A program made the translations under genes and the position numbers. The notes beneath the pieces were generated by a model. That model did not search any database. It was not told the origin of the DNA and saw only the letters and a program-made list of their open reading frames with translations. Shown piece after piece: positions 40,615 through 51,482 of a DNA stretch of 64,000 nt. Source of the DNA: Chlorophyllum brunneum. Its lineage: Eukaryota; Basidiomycota; Agaricomycetes; Agaricales; Agaricaceae. Where the stretch lies: assembly GCA_963576785.1 (NCBI GenBank), contig OY756145.1, positions 1,116,001 to 1,180,000 of the forward strand, given 5' to 3'. Positions within the stretch are counted from its first letter, which is position 1, and every line of letters starts with the position of its first letter.

Positions 40615-43432
40615 TAAGAAGCGCGCTAAGCACAACTTCTTTGATGCTCGCATTGAGGAGATTGCTTCTACAAACAAGCGACCGTGGGACCTTATGGAAT
40701 GGGTCCAAAAGCGGAAGCTTCCACCCTGCGAGGCTATCCAGTACAATGGAGAGCCATGTCACGTGCTCCCGGATCTCTGGGATGCACTCCACAATACCTA
40801 CAACTCGGCTTCTGGCCGAGCTGTGGACGTTTCTGTTCTTGATCCGCTGCCTAGCCTTGCGGCTCGGGAGTGGGTCCAATTTTCAGCCTTAGAGCTGATG
40901 GACGCCCTTAGCGCATGCTCGGGTGTGTCCGCCCCGGGGCCGGACCATGTAACATGGACCCACCTCAAGGAAATCACCAAGGACCCCGATGTCCTTCAGC
41001 TATTCATCGGGATAGCCAATGCCTGCATGAGTGTGGGGCATTGGCCGTTCCATTTCAAGGAAAGCTTGTCAGTTATCATACCGAAGCCGGGCAAGCCATC
41101 CTACTCTACACCCAAGGTGTTCAGGCCTATTGTGCTTTTGAACACCTTTGGGAAGCTCATCGAGAAGATGATCTCGAATTGCCTCCAGTTTGATTCTGTC
41201 AAACATGGAGTTTTTCATCCAAATCAGCTCGGTGGTATCTGTCAGAGGTCCACTGATGATGCTGGGATGCTCCTAACTCACATCGTTCGCGCGGGGTGGG
41301 CCAAGGGCCTCAAGACTAGTGTTGTGGCTTTCAACGTCGCTCAGTTCTTTCCTTCGCTCAACCACTCTATGTTGTTGGCAATTCTGCGGAAGCAAGGATT
41401 CGACCCCTGTGTGGGTAGATTCTTTGCCTCTTATTTGGTTGGTCGCTCTACGCAATATGCATGGGGGGACCACAAGTCTGATCTAAGACAAGCGGACGTT
41501 GGGGTCGGTCAGGGCTCTTCGCTCTCTCCTGTCCTCTCCAGCCTTTATCTTGCCCCCTTCATGAAGCTTTATGATAGGGAGGCAATTGCTCTTGGGAGCA
41601 CCCTGCTCTCATACGTCGATGATGGCCTCGTCATCGCCCAGGCTAAAACTTGGGAGCCTAATTTGGTATGCCTCAAGCAGGCATACCAGATTATTTATCG
41701 ACTGACTACTGTGTTTGGGCTTGCCGTCGAGCACGACAAGTCTGAAGTTTTTCATTTCTCCCGTAAACGGGGAGATGACAACCCTCCGCTGGATTTGGGG
41801 TATGCTCCCCATACCGGCGGTACTCCGCTTCGCCCTAAGACCCATTGGAGGTACTTGGGTTTCTTCTTCGATCACGCTCTTACATTTAGAGAGCACGTTC
41901 GGCATTATGCTACTAAGTCGCTGTCCACGGTCAAGGCCATGGGCATGCTTGGTAACTCTTCGCGAGGCCTTCTTCCCGTTCAGAAGAGGACTCTGTACCG
42001 CTCATGTGTGGTGCCAGTCGCTATGTATGGGTTTCGACTCTGGTTTTACGAAGGTGCCCGTAACAAGGCCCTTCTGAAACAACTTAACACTATGCAGTGT
42101 AAAGCTGCGTTGTGGATCACTGGTGCATTCCACACCAGCCCTACTGGAGGAGCTGAAGCCTTGGCTGGCCTCATCCCCATCCATCTTCATCTCAGGAAGT
42201 TGGCTGCCCGTGCTGTCCACAGGGTTGCTATGCTTTCTGATAATCACCCTGTTCGTTCTGTTATGGGGTGTCAGTATATAGGGGGTTGCGTTCCGCACCC
42301 CAGATCGATTGCTCTCATGACCCCCGCCCAGGCGGGTAAGGTCAAAGGGCCAGTCACGGAGGCAAACACTCGCTTGCCAGACCTAACGGAGATGTTCGAG
42401 CCGTTTGCGCTGGAGGCGTCCCCAGGTTCTCGTCTCATGGACCGCTTCGCGGCCCAGGTGACTTTTAAGACGTACGACGCCTCGCTCGGTGGAAACCCTG
42501 CGGGTCGTCAAGTGGATTTGCTCAATGATACCCTGCGTGGGTATCGTGAGGATAGACAGGTTGTCTACGCAGCAACGGACGCAAGTCTGCCACTGGTTGG
42601 AGACTTCCAGGCAGTTTCTGCTGCCCATGTTTATAGGGGAACACGCTTGCTTCGTGCAACGCGTCACCCAGCTGGCAAGGTTACAGCCCCAGATGCTGAA
42701 CTTTTCGCCATTCGTATGGCCTTGGGAACCGCTGCGGCAGTCTCTGAGGCTGTACACATTGCGGTCTTCACAGACTCAATTGGTTCTGCCAAGCGAGCTC
42801 TTGACCCGTCCGTACACTCTGGCCAGGGACACTCCCTGGCTGTGTGTCGACTTCTGTTGGAATGGTTCAGGAATCGTCCTGACCGCTCCCTCACTTTCTG
42901 GTCCGTTCCGTCGTTGGCGAAATGGTCCATTCATCAGGGTGTGCATGAATTTGCCACTAGTCTTCAGGTTGCCGCCGGACGTCGTCCAGCGACATCAATT
43001 GATTCGCTGCGTAAAATCAACGTGGCAACTATTCAGAAGGCCTGGAAAGTCGCTTTCCAGGACTCCTCTTATCGCGGTTCGAACTTCCTTGTTCTCAAGG
43101 ACAGTAAGAACAAAATTTTGCAGCCGACGTACCTCCATGGGGGTTCTTGGCTTCCTTCTTTTCCCTCTCAGTCGGTTGCGACGAGGGCGAACCGTGCCAT
43201 TCTCGGGCACGCCCCAACTGGCGAGTATCGCTCCCGGTTCTATCCTCTAGAGCCTATTGGCTGCGAGTGCGGGGCTCCTCTGGAGACCCACACTCATATC
43301 TTGTGCTCTTGTCCCTTGTACAAGAGACGTCGTGGCCTGCCGGTCTCCATTGACCAGCTGGTATCTTTTCTTAAGCGCAACCCTTCTGCGTTTGCGTTTA
43401 AGTCCAATACACCGCTTGCGGGAGTTGGATAA
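40615..43432 (+). pseudogene. LINE-A ORF2 of A6, RT and RNase H part
   Basis: After the B4 TSD the A6 frame runs without a stop to 43432. It covers KRAKHNFFDARIEEIAS, the RT (AFNVAQFFPSL, GVGQGSSLSPVLSS, YVDDGLVIA), RNase H (TDASLPL, APDAELFAI, VFTDSIGSA) and CECGAPLETHTHILCSC. In AFNVAQFF the first catalytic Asp of the RT (AFDIAQ in other copies) is Asn, a CpG to CpA type change that should inactivate it. Confidence 0.88.
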
Positions 43433-43580
43433 CGCGGCGCGGCCCCTGCTAGCTTCCCACGTCTCTGACGTGTGTAGAAGTTAATTGCGAATTGACGCAT
43501 ACTTTCCTTAGGGAGGAGAGGCAAGGGGTCGCTCCACATATCTGGTCTAGGATTCACGCGTCCATGCATGTCTCCATGAC
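43433..43580 (+). other. LINE-A 3' UTR of A6 up to the gap
   Basis: Typical LINE-A 3' UTR as far as CATGTCTCCATGAC, then Ns. The missing part before GGCGGTCTAG is only about 35 nt in complete copies. Confidence 0.8.
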
Positions 43581-43780
43581 NNNNNNNNNNNNNNNNNNNN
43601 NNNNNNNNNNNNNNNNNNNNNNNNNNNNNNNNNNNNNNNNNNNNNNNNNNNNNNNNNNNNNNNNNNNNNNNNNNNNNNNNNNNNNNNNNNNNNNNNNNNN
43701 NNNNNNNNNNNNNNNNNNNNNNNNNNNNNNNNNNNNNNNNNNNNNNNNNNNNNNNNNNNNNNNNNNNNNNNNNNNNNNNN
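43581..43780. other. Assembly gap, 200 N
   Basis: Exactly 200 undetermined bases inside a LINE-A 3' UTR. The right edge starts at the 3' arm of the UTR hairpin (GGCGGTCT). The round length suggests a placeholder rather than a measured size. Confidence 0.95.
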
Positions 43781-43892
43781 GGCGGTCTAGTTCGGCCAGG
43801 GGAGAGCCAATCTTCGTGTACCATTACTTTTGTAGCCTACATGTCACAGTAGATACAGGTGGACTGCGATTGCGCACCACCTTAAACATGAC

Positions 43893-43926
<34 letters not shown>
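43781..43926 (+). mobile_element. LINE-A 3' end A7 with poly(A)
   Basis: The last 117 nt of LINE-A (..CACCACCTTAAACATGACGATTT) and poly(A) at 43898-43926, followed by plus-strand LINE-B 3' UTR. It may be the end of A6 or of a different copy. The sequence after its poly(A) does not match the left flank of chimera 3, and it differs from other copies in places (GTACCATTACTTTTGTAG). Confidence 0.75.
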
Positions 43927-43928
<2 letters not shown>

Positions 43929-44281
43929 GGGTCTTAGTAAGGGGGGGTTGGGGCTTAGCTGGGCCAGTAACTGGGTGTGTCTCCACCGCCGGGCATTTAC
44001 AGTGAATTAACACCTACTGACCGGGCCTGGTCTTTGGACTGGGTCACTGGTTGGGGGACCTCCCTGCCCACTCGTCTCCTCTGGCGTCCACTCCCCTCGC
44101 CCTCTGGGCTCAGGAGTAGGACGCAATTCCTCCTACCGTTGGCTTTGGGCAACGGTATTTTTGCTTGGTAGGGCGTAGTTACCACTTTCTCCGTAGATAC
44201 CCGCTTGTTTACTTTTTTGTACTCCGGCCGCAGGCTGTGTTCGAGCGCCACGTAATAAATCAGCCTTAGGCCATGATTCAA

Positions 44282-44307
<26 letters not shown>
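43927..44307 (+). mobile_element. LINE-B 3' end B5 with poly(A)
   Basis: Plus-strand LINE-B 3' UTR from CTGGGTCTTAGTAAG with the hairpin TACCGTTG..CAACGGTA near 44138, AATAAA in CGTAATAAATCAGCC, and poly(A) at 44280-44307. The rest of this copy is not contiguous in the assembly. It is inserted in the copia LTR. Confidence 0.85.
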
Positions 44308-44314
<7 letters not shown>

Positions 44315-44450
44315 TATCTGTCTATCCGAATTACCTTTCTACAGGTATCAGATAGAAGCTTATTATCTCGGTGAGTAGACCCTATGTTCTCTCCCACTGC
44401 GTTTACTGCTGCCCCCAGCAATACAACTCATTACAGTCGTTTCCTCAACA
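44308..44450 (+). repeat. Copia 5' LTR, 3' portion
   Basis: Non-coding sequence ending in TCAACA directly before the primer-binding site, with the CA expected at an LTR end. The 5' part of the LTR and the 3' LTR are not seen, so the boundary rests on the primer site. Confidence 0.55.
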
Positions 44451-44462
44451 GGTTATGGGCCC
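44451..44462 (+). promoter_or_regulatory. Primer-binding site for half-tRNA initiator Met
   Basis: GGTTATGGGCCC directly after the LTR end. It is the complement of the anticodon stem-loop of eukaryotic initiator tRNA-Met (GGGCCCATAACC). Copia and Ty5 prime from such a cut tRNA rather than from the tRNA 3' end. Confidence 0.65.
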
Positions 44463-44610
44463 CGGTAGCCTTACCAATGGTTAAACCATTATCATCCCCT
44501 CTAACTGAGATAGGATGATAGGGCTTTACCTGACAGAGTTATCCTTGCATCTTGATCATTGCTAATACGAGAATTTTCTTCTAGAAAGAAATACACTTGA
44601 CGAAGATATT

Positions 44611-45041
44611 ATGTCTACCAATAATGTTGTCGCTGGTTTACCTAAGCTCAATGGGCCTAAGAACTATGCGTTCTGGTCTAGAAGGCTTCAGGATGCCCTA
44701 ACCCTCATTTCTGTCACTGGTTCTGATCAGTCCAGATGGACTGTGACAAACCAGGATGTCTCTCCTGCAAATCCTACCACTTTAACAGAGGAGGATAGAA
44801 GAAGAGAACAATTGAGAGGTCAGGCATTGGCTGTTATTAATGGCACCTTACCTGATTCCCTGTTACTCCATGGACATGATGCTCCTGGATTCCTTTGGGA
44901 TGACTTGAAAACCTGCTTTGGAACACCTTCTCCTGCTGCAGTATATTCAATTCTCCAAAGAATGCTGTGAAAGCGCATTTCAGGGAATCAAGATCCAGCA
45001 ATGGATCTAGCTGAATTGAGAACAATGGCTTCTCAATTATT
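44611..45041 (+). pseudogene. Copia gag, N-terminal part
   Basis: MSTNNVVAGLPKLNGPKNYAFWSRRLQDAL.. followed by LRGQALAVINGTLPDSLLLHG and APGFLWDDLKTCFG. This is the usual copia gag start (L.G..NY..W...L) and the UBN2-like fold. TGA at 44968-44970 interrupts QRMLxKRISGNQDPAMDLAELRTMASQLF, which goes on in the same frame until A8 begins. Inactive. Confidence 0.8.
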
Positions 45042-45081
45042 TTTATTTTTATTTTTTTTTAAATTGTCATGTTTAAGGTGA

Positions 45082-45652
45082 GGATCTTTGACCATCAGTC
45101 ATTGATCTTGCCACGTTCCACTGGTTCTGGTGCTTCCAATCATACCCACGATTGTGGAAACTCACAGGAAAACCCTGCCACATGATGGTGGTAAAGAGGT
45201 AGCACTCTTCCTCACTGATGTTATCTGGGACCTTCGTGAAGTAGCTAGACTTCTGGAACCTACTACCACTGATGAGGTCAAAGCTGTGGTTCATGCCATG
45301 GCAGAGGCCTTCTCCACTGCATGGGAAGCCTATGCAGTGGACATCATGATCACTCGCTGCTCTAAGCCCTGGTGGAATCAGGAATGCTGCAAGACCTTTG
45401 GGAGATATCATGAGACATGCTCTCACGATGACTACTCTAATTTTAGATGTGCTAAAAAGTGCGCTAAATGCAACTTCTTTGATGCTTGCATCAAGGAGAT
45501 TGCTTCTACTAACAAGCAACTGTGGGACCTTATGGAATGGGTCCAAAAGCGGAAGCTTCCACCCTGCAAGGCTATCCAGTATAATGGAGAGCCATGTCAC
45601 GCACTCCCAGATCTCTGGGATGCACTCCACAATACCTACAACTTGGCCTCGG
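45082..45652 (+). pseudogene. LINE-A ORF2 of A8, end of endonuclease to linker
   Basis: Encodes IVETHRKTLPHDGGKEVALFLTDVI.., RCSKPWWNQECCKTFGRYHE and EIASTNKQLWDLMEWVQKRKLPPCKAIQYNGEPCHALPDLW..NTYN. Cys and His replace Arg at many CGN codons, a clear sign of CpG decay. Confidence 0.8.
45639..45652. repeat. TSD of C1, left (partner 61499-61512)
   Basis: CAACTTGGCCTCGG here and CACCTTGGCCTTGG at 61499-61512, with two differences. Both correspond to CAACTCGGCTTCTG of young LINE-A copies, so C1 is an old insertion. Confidence 0.75.
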
Positions 45653-45737
45653 CAATCCCTTCTTTGACTCATACCACCACCATCGATTTGCGAAACTCAA
45701 TTATACGGTACCAGTCTATAGCACTAGGATACATTTC

Positions 45738-47951
45738 ATGCCTGCACTGCATTCTAATCTCTCTCCGAGAGATCCTACACCTGATGGTGATGGAGACGTC
45801 TTTGGGGACACAACACGTGTTCCATCCTCCTCTATATTCGCAGCCTCTGCGGCTCTGCCCCCTCCAGGCATCCTATTCCCTAGGATGCCAACTGCACCTA
45901 GGCCTTTTGTTCCCACCGATCAGGCCTACAGCAATATGATTCCCCTGTTGGTCCTCAGCAGAAGATCGACCACACCTCTGATGTCCACGACGTCCCTCTC
46001 TGGCGATGGAGAGAAAACAATCCATCGAGTTTCTAAACGAGTAAAGCCAGATGGCGACCAGTATTACTCAGGAAAAGACTGGGCAGACCAGGTCGAAGAA
46101 GAATTGGAACCCAAAGTTCAACATGAAGACGAGGAGCGAGGGGATGCTCCTGAAGAATATTACGAAGATGCGGTAAGGGAAGTGGGCAAGATTTCAGAGT
46201 GGGTCAAAGCCTGCAATACCTTCAACATGAGCAGTGATGAAGGCCTCGCTTTTGGACGAGCCTTTACAGAACTAACGGGGACCTTGATGAAGGCGGGATG
46301 GCTCAAGGTTGCTATCGATGAGAAGAAGAACAATCTCTACAGTTGATTGGGGGTCAATTTTGGTAAGATCATTGTCCATGCTGAGGAAACCCCCCAGCCG
46401 GATGTTTCTCCCCTTCACTGCGTGGTCCCCCAAAGCCCCACGCACAAACCTGACAATGTCCGCATGGAGGTCGTCGAGCACATTGTCACCCCTGGTGTCA
46501 TCACTCATTCGGGTATCTCCATTGATGACGCACCAGTCGGCAATGAAGTCACTCATTCGGGTATCTCCAATGATGATGTGCAGATGATCACTGAGGCGGA
46601 ATTCAAGACCATCGTCAACAACAAGAAGTGTGGGGGCCAGAAGCCCAAAGGGGCAGTCATGAAGACTGCTAATGCTGGACAGAAGACATCCAAAACCCCC
46701 ACCCCTCCCCCTCCCACTGTGCCTGCCAAGGCTGCCAAAACTCCGGTGTCTCAGCCTAATGCCAATGATGCCAAAAAACCCCAGGAAGGAACAAAGACTT
46801 CCTATACTGCAGCTGTGGCAAAAAAGGGTAACAATGCTGCTCCTGCTGTCGCCCCTTCTACAAACACCCGGGACCCTCTCAAACTCTTGGAGTTTGCGAG
46901 CAAATTCCTGGAATTGTCCAATGAGAAGATAGTAGCAATGTACGATGCTGCTTTCTCCTCCTCCTTCTCCCCCGTGAACAAGAAGCCGGCTAAGAAAGCT
47001 GGCACTATCCGCTCCACTTTAAATAGTCCATCGCACAAGCAAGTGATCATTCCCCTTCTCACTGGACCCAATGTCACCAACTTTGGGGCTATCATCGATT
47101 CTCTGAATGCATGCCTCATAGTGGAGAAGTCCAAAATGAGGGTTATTGCTGCCTCACAGGGTAAGCTGGGCCTTATGGTCCACACCTCGGAGGTATTAAC
47201 CCCCACAGAGCTGAATGTCATCAAGGCATGGCTCAAAGATAAATTCAGAGGAGTCACCATGGGCAACATATCCCTCCCAAAATCGAAATCGTTCATGAAA
47301 GTCACAGATGTTAATTACATCACACCCCGAGGACAGATCCTCACAGAGGCCGATGTTGTCACCAGCATCAGGAATTCAATCCATTCTGATGCCATACAAT
47401 TCGCAACGCAGCCACAAGTGTGACGCAACTCCAAGCACTTGGACACCTGTATGGTATGGTTCGAGATCTGGGACTCCAAAGCAGGGTCCAACATTGCCAA
47501 AATCAAGGATAAGTTCCTCAACATCTACGGAGGACTCTTCCGCATCAGGAGGGCCACCGCCAATCCGGGAGTACCATTCTGCGGAAAATGCTACAGATGG
47601 GGCCACCCTCTAGTCCGCTGCCGAGCAAGGCTCTTCACCTGCGTACACTGCAAGGGGCCACACTCCACAGCCAACCACTGATCATTCGCCCACTGTTGTA
47701 AGGGTAACGACAAAGCAGACCCGCCCATCATGGCTACCCCCGCTGGAGAGCCATGCCCTCATAAGGCTACATGCTCCAACTGTGGCAAGGACTACCTCGC
47801 TACTAACTGAAAGTGTCAATTCTGGAAGAAGCAATTCGACCACGACTGGCATGCCAACAAAGCACTCGAATTAAGAGCCAACAAAGGAGTCCCGTTGCCC
47901 CCCTCCTCATCATCCCCAGCTAGTCGAAGCCAGACTAACCCCCTGCAATGA
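45738..47951 (+). pseudogene. LINE-C ORF1, zinc-knuckle protein, four in-frame TGA codons
   Basis: One frame of 738 codons from MPALHSNLSPRDPTPDG. It has an acidic stretch (EEELEPKVQHEDEERGDAPEE), FGRAFTELTGTLMKAGWL, and a Pro/Ala/Lys linker. AVAKKGNNAAPA, KLLEFASKFLELSNEKIVAMYDAA and ISLPKSKSFMKVTDVNY follow, then the knuckles CGKCYRWGHPLVRC, CVHCKGPHSTANH and CSNCGKDYLATN. TGA at 46344, 47421, 47679 and 47808. The last three align with Arg codons of LINE-B (VRNS, NHRTF, SRKC), as expected from CGA to TGA. The ORF1 stop TGA overlaps the ORF2 ATG (ATGA). Confidence 0.88.
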
Positions 47952-48082
47952 ATAATGCCCCCGACAATCAAGACAGGCATCCTCGCTCACTCCTGAGTGA
48001 GTTGAAGGTCTGCTCTCACAACGTTGGAAGATCATATGGAGTGATGGAGACAGTCCTCGTGTGTAGAGGTGACGTTGACCTC
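47948..48082 (+). pseudogene. LINE-C ORF2, N-terminus before A9
   Basis: Starts at ATG in CAATGAATAATG: MNNAPDNQDRHPRSLLSELKVCSHNVGRSYGVMETVLVCRGDVDL. The endonuclease continues at 55402 with the duplicated GDVDL codons and then LLIQEPPW. Confidence 0.85.
48068..48082. repeat. TSD of A9, left (partner 55402-55416)
   Basis: GGTGACGTTGACCTC is repeated exactly at 55402-55416, in the LINE-C ORF2 codons GDVDL. Confidence 0.95.
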
Positions 48083-50428
48083 TTTTTTTTTTTTTTTTTT
48101 TTTTTTAAATTGTCATGTTTAAGGTGGTGCACGACCGCAGTCCACCTGTATCTACTGTGACATGTAGGCTACAATGTAAGGATACACGAAGATGGGCTCT
48201 CTCCTGGCCAAACTAGACCGCCGACAGGCGGTCTGGGTGAACGGTCGCGGAAACACGCACGGACGTGCAAATCCTGGACCAGAAAAATGAGCGACCCCCA
48301 GCCTCCCCTCCCTAGGGAGGGTATGCGTCAATTCGCAATTAACTCCTACACACGTCAGAGACATGGGGAGCTAGCAGGGGCCGCGTCGCGTTATCCAACT
48401 CCCGCAAGCGGTGTGTCGGACTTAAACGCAAACGCAGAAGGATTGCGCTTAAGGAAACCTACCAACTGGTCAATAGAGACCGGCAGGCCACGACGTCTCT
48501 TGTACAAAGGACAAGAGCACAAGATATGAGTGCGAGTCTCCAGAGGAGCCCCACACTCGCAGCCAATAGGCTCTAGAGGATGAAACCGGGAGCGGTACTC
48601 GCCGGTCGGAGCGTGCCCAAGGATGGCACGATTCGCTCTCATCGCAATGGACTGAGAGGGAAAGGAAGGAAGCCAAGAACCCCCATGAAGGTACGTTGGC
48701 TGTAAAACTTTGTTCTTACTATCCTTGAGAGCAAGGAAGTTCGAACCACGATAAGAGGAGTCCTGGAAAGTGACTTTCCAGGCCTTCTGAACGGTTGCAA
48801 CGTTGATTTTACGTAGCGAATCAATAGACATTGCTGGATGACGTCCAGCGGCAACCTGTAATTCAGTGGCAAATACATGCACATTATGATGAATGGACCA
48901 TTTCGCTGGTGACGGAACGGACCAGAAAGTGAGGGAGCGGTCGGGATGATTCCCGAACCACTCCAACAAGAGACGACACACAGCCAGGGAGTGTCCCTGG
49001 CCAGAGTGCATGGATGGGTCGAGAGCTCGCTTGGCAGAACCAATCGAGTCCGTGAAGACCGCAATGTGTACAGCCTCAGAGACTGCCGTAGCAGTTCCCA
49101 AGGCCATACAAATGGCAAAAAGTTCAGCATCTGGGGCTGTAACCTTGCCAGCTGGGTGACACATTGCACGAAGCAAGCGCGTCCCCCTATAAACATGGGC
49201 AGCAGAAACTGCCTGGAAGTCTCCAACCAGTGGCAGACTTGCGTCCATCGCTGCGTAGACCACCTGTCTATCCTCACGATACCAACGAAGGGTATCGTTG
49301 AGCAAATCCACCTGACAACCCACAGGGTTTCCACTGAGCGAGGCATCATATGTTTTATAAGTCACCTGGGCCGCGAAGCAGTCCATGAGACGAGAACCTG
49401 GCAATGCCTCGAGCGCAAATGGCTCGAACGTCTCCGTTAGGTCTGGCAAGCGAGAGTTTGCCTCCGTGACTGGCCCCTTGACCTTACCCGCCTGGGCGGG
49501 GGTCATGAGCACAATCGACCTGGGGTGTGGAACACAACCCCCAATGTACTGATGCCCCATAATGGAGCAAACAGGGTGATTCTCAGAAAGTGTAGCAACC
49601 CTGTGGATGGCATGGGTAGCCAACTTTTTGAGGTGAAGGTGGACGGGGATGAGGCCAGCCAAGGCTTCAGCCCCTCCGGTAGGGCTGGTGCGAAATGCAC
49701 CAGTGATCCACAATGCAGCTTTACGCTGCATAGTGTTGAGTTGTTTCAGCAGGGCCTTGTTACGGGCACCTTCATAGAACCAGAGTCGAAACCCATACGT
49801 AGCAATGGGCACTACGCATGAGCGGTACAGAGTCCTCTTCTGAACAGGAAGAAGGCCTCGCGAAGAGTTACCAAGCATGCCCATGGCCTTGACCGTGGAC
49901 AGAGACTTAGTAGCGTAATGCCGAACGTGCTCTTTGAACGTAAGAGCGCGATCGAAAAAGAAACCCAAGTACCTCCAATGGGTCTTAGGGCAAAGTAGAG
50001 TATTGCCGGTGTGGGGAGCATACCCCAGATCCAGCAGTGGGTTATCATCTCCCCATTTACGGGAGAAATGAAAAACTTCAGACTTGCCATGCTCAACAGC
50101 AAGCCCAAACGCAGTAGTAAGGCGGTAAATAATCTGGTATGCCTGCTTGAGGCATACCAAATTAGGTTCCCAAGTCTTGGCCTGGGCGATGACAAGGCCA
50201 TCGTCGACGTATGAGAGCAAGGTGCTCCCAAGAGAGATTGCCTCCTTATCATAAAGCTTCATGAAGGGAGCAAGATAGAGGCCGGAGAGGACAGGAGAGA
50301 GCGAAGAGCCCTGACCGACCCCAATGTCCGCCTGCCTGAGATCAGACTTGTGGTCCCCCCACGCATACTGCGTAGAGCGGCCAACCAAATAGGAGGCAAA
50401 AAATCTACCCACACAGGGGTCGAATCCT

Positions 50429-50443
50429 TGCTTTCGTAGAATC
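50429..50443. repeat. TSD of A10, left (partner 51483-51497)
   Basis: TGCTTTCGTAGAATC here, TGCTTTTGTAGAATC at 51483-51497. The one difference is CpG to TpG. Confidence 0.9.
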
Positions 50444-51482
50444 TTTTTTTTTTTTTTTTTTTTTTTAAGTCGTCATGTTTAAGGTGGTGCTCGATCGCAG
50501 TCCACCTGTATCTACTGTGACATGTAGGCTACAATGTAAAGATATACGAAGATAGGCTCTCCCCTGGCCGAACTAGACCGCCGACAGGCGGTCTGGGTGA
50601 ACGGTCGCAGAAACACGTACGGACGCGCGAGTCCTAGACCAGATATGTAGAGCGACCCCTTGCCTCCCCTCCCTAAGGAGAGTATGCGTCACTTCGCAAT
50701 TAACTTCTACACACGTCAGAGACGTGGGAAGCTAGCAGGGGTCGCACCGCATTATCCAACTCCCGCAAGCGGTATGTTGGCCTTAAACGCGAATACAGAT
50801 GGGTTGCATTTAAGAAAACCTACCAGCTGGTCAATAGAGACCGGCAGGCCACGACGTCTCTTGTACAAAGGACAAGAGCACAAGATATGAGTGCGAGTCT
50901 CCAGAGGAGCCCCACACTCGCAGCCAATAGGCTCTAGAGGATGGAACCGGGAGTGGTACTCGCCGGTTGGAGCGTGCCCGAGGATGGCATGGTTCGCTCT
51001 CATCGCAATAGACTGAGAGGGAAAAGACGGAAGCCACAAACCCCCATGGAGGTACGTTGGCTGTAACAATTTGTTCTTACTATCCTTAAGAGTAAGGAAG
51101 TTAGAACTGCGATAAGAGGAGTCCTGGAAAGCAACTTTCCAGGCCTTCTGAGTAGTTGCTACGTTGGCTTTATGCAGCGAGTCGATCAACGTCGCTGGGC
51201 TACGCCCAGCGGCAACCTGTAGTTCGGCAGCAAAGACATGCACGCCCTGATGAATGGACCATCCCGCTGATGACGGAACGGACCAGAAAGTGAGGGAGCT
51301 ATCAGGACGGTTCCTGAACCACTCCAATAAGAGACGACACACTGCCAGGGAGTGTCCCTGGCCAGAGTGCACAGACGGGTCGAGAGCTCGCTTGGCAGAG
51401 CCAATCGAGTCCGTGAAGACCGCAATGTGTACAGCCTCAGAGACCGCCGCAGCAGTTCCCAAGGCCATACAAATGGCGAAAA
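50444..51482 (-). mobile_element. LINE-A copy A10, strongly 5'-truncated
   Basis: A 1.04 kb minus-strand insertion of LINE-A into A9 RT codons. It has poly(T) to 50466, the 3' UTR with the hairpin at 50575-50594, and the ORF2 C-terminus from RNase H (FAICMALGTAAAVSEAVHIAVFTDSIGSA) to CECGAPLE and GVG (50752 stop side). The A9 codons on both sides join correctly when it is removed. Confidence 0.93.

Larger units (their letters stand above)
32438..43580 (+). mobile_element. Chimera 3: X2 joined to 5'-truncated LINE-A (A6)
   Basis: X2a (32438-33210), one extra T, then LINE-A from GTTATTGGCGCC in the endonuclease (33212) through RT and RNase H into the 3' UTR, where the assembly gap begins. B4 interrupts it at 34082-40599. 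The X2a 3' end (CTCCGTAGACGGG) aligns with that of X1. This is a third independent joint at a new LINE-A position. The distal TSD cannot be seen because of the gap. Confidence 0.8.
44308..45041 (+). mobile_element. Ty1/copia-type LTR retrotransposon, 5' part
   Basis: A piece of 5' LTR (to 44450), a primer-binding site and the start of gag, cut on the left by B5 and on the right by A8. No protease, integrase or RT of this element is in the window. It is the outermost host on the right side. Confidence 0.75.
45042..45652 (+). mobile_element. LINE-A copy A8, left part, with inverted 3' end
   Basis: Starts with a T-rich tail (45042-45060) and only 20 nt of LINE-A 3' end in minus orientation (AAATTGTCATGTTTAAGGTG). 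It then switches to plus orientation at AGGATCTTTGACC of the endonuclease, with a TG shared at the switch. This is the signature of twin-primed LINE insertion. The plus part has an internal deletion of about 80 nt near 45110 and runs to the C1 insertion. It continues at 61499. Confidence 0.75.

Noticed and set aside
43581..43780. A real 200-nt insertion in the LINE-A 3' UTR
   Set aside because: The bases are all N and the length is a round number. It is an assembly gap.
45738..47951. TGA read as a sense codon in LINE-C
   Set aside because: Other families in the window use CGN for Arg at these sites, and CpG decay in the same copy accounts for TGA. The ORF1 of LINE-C itself also ends in TGA.
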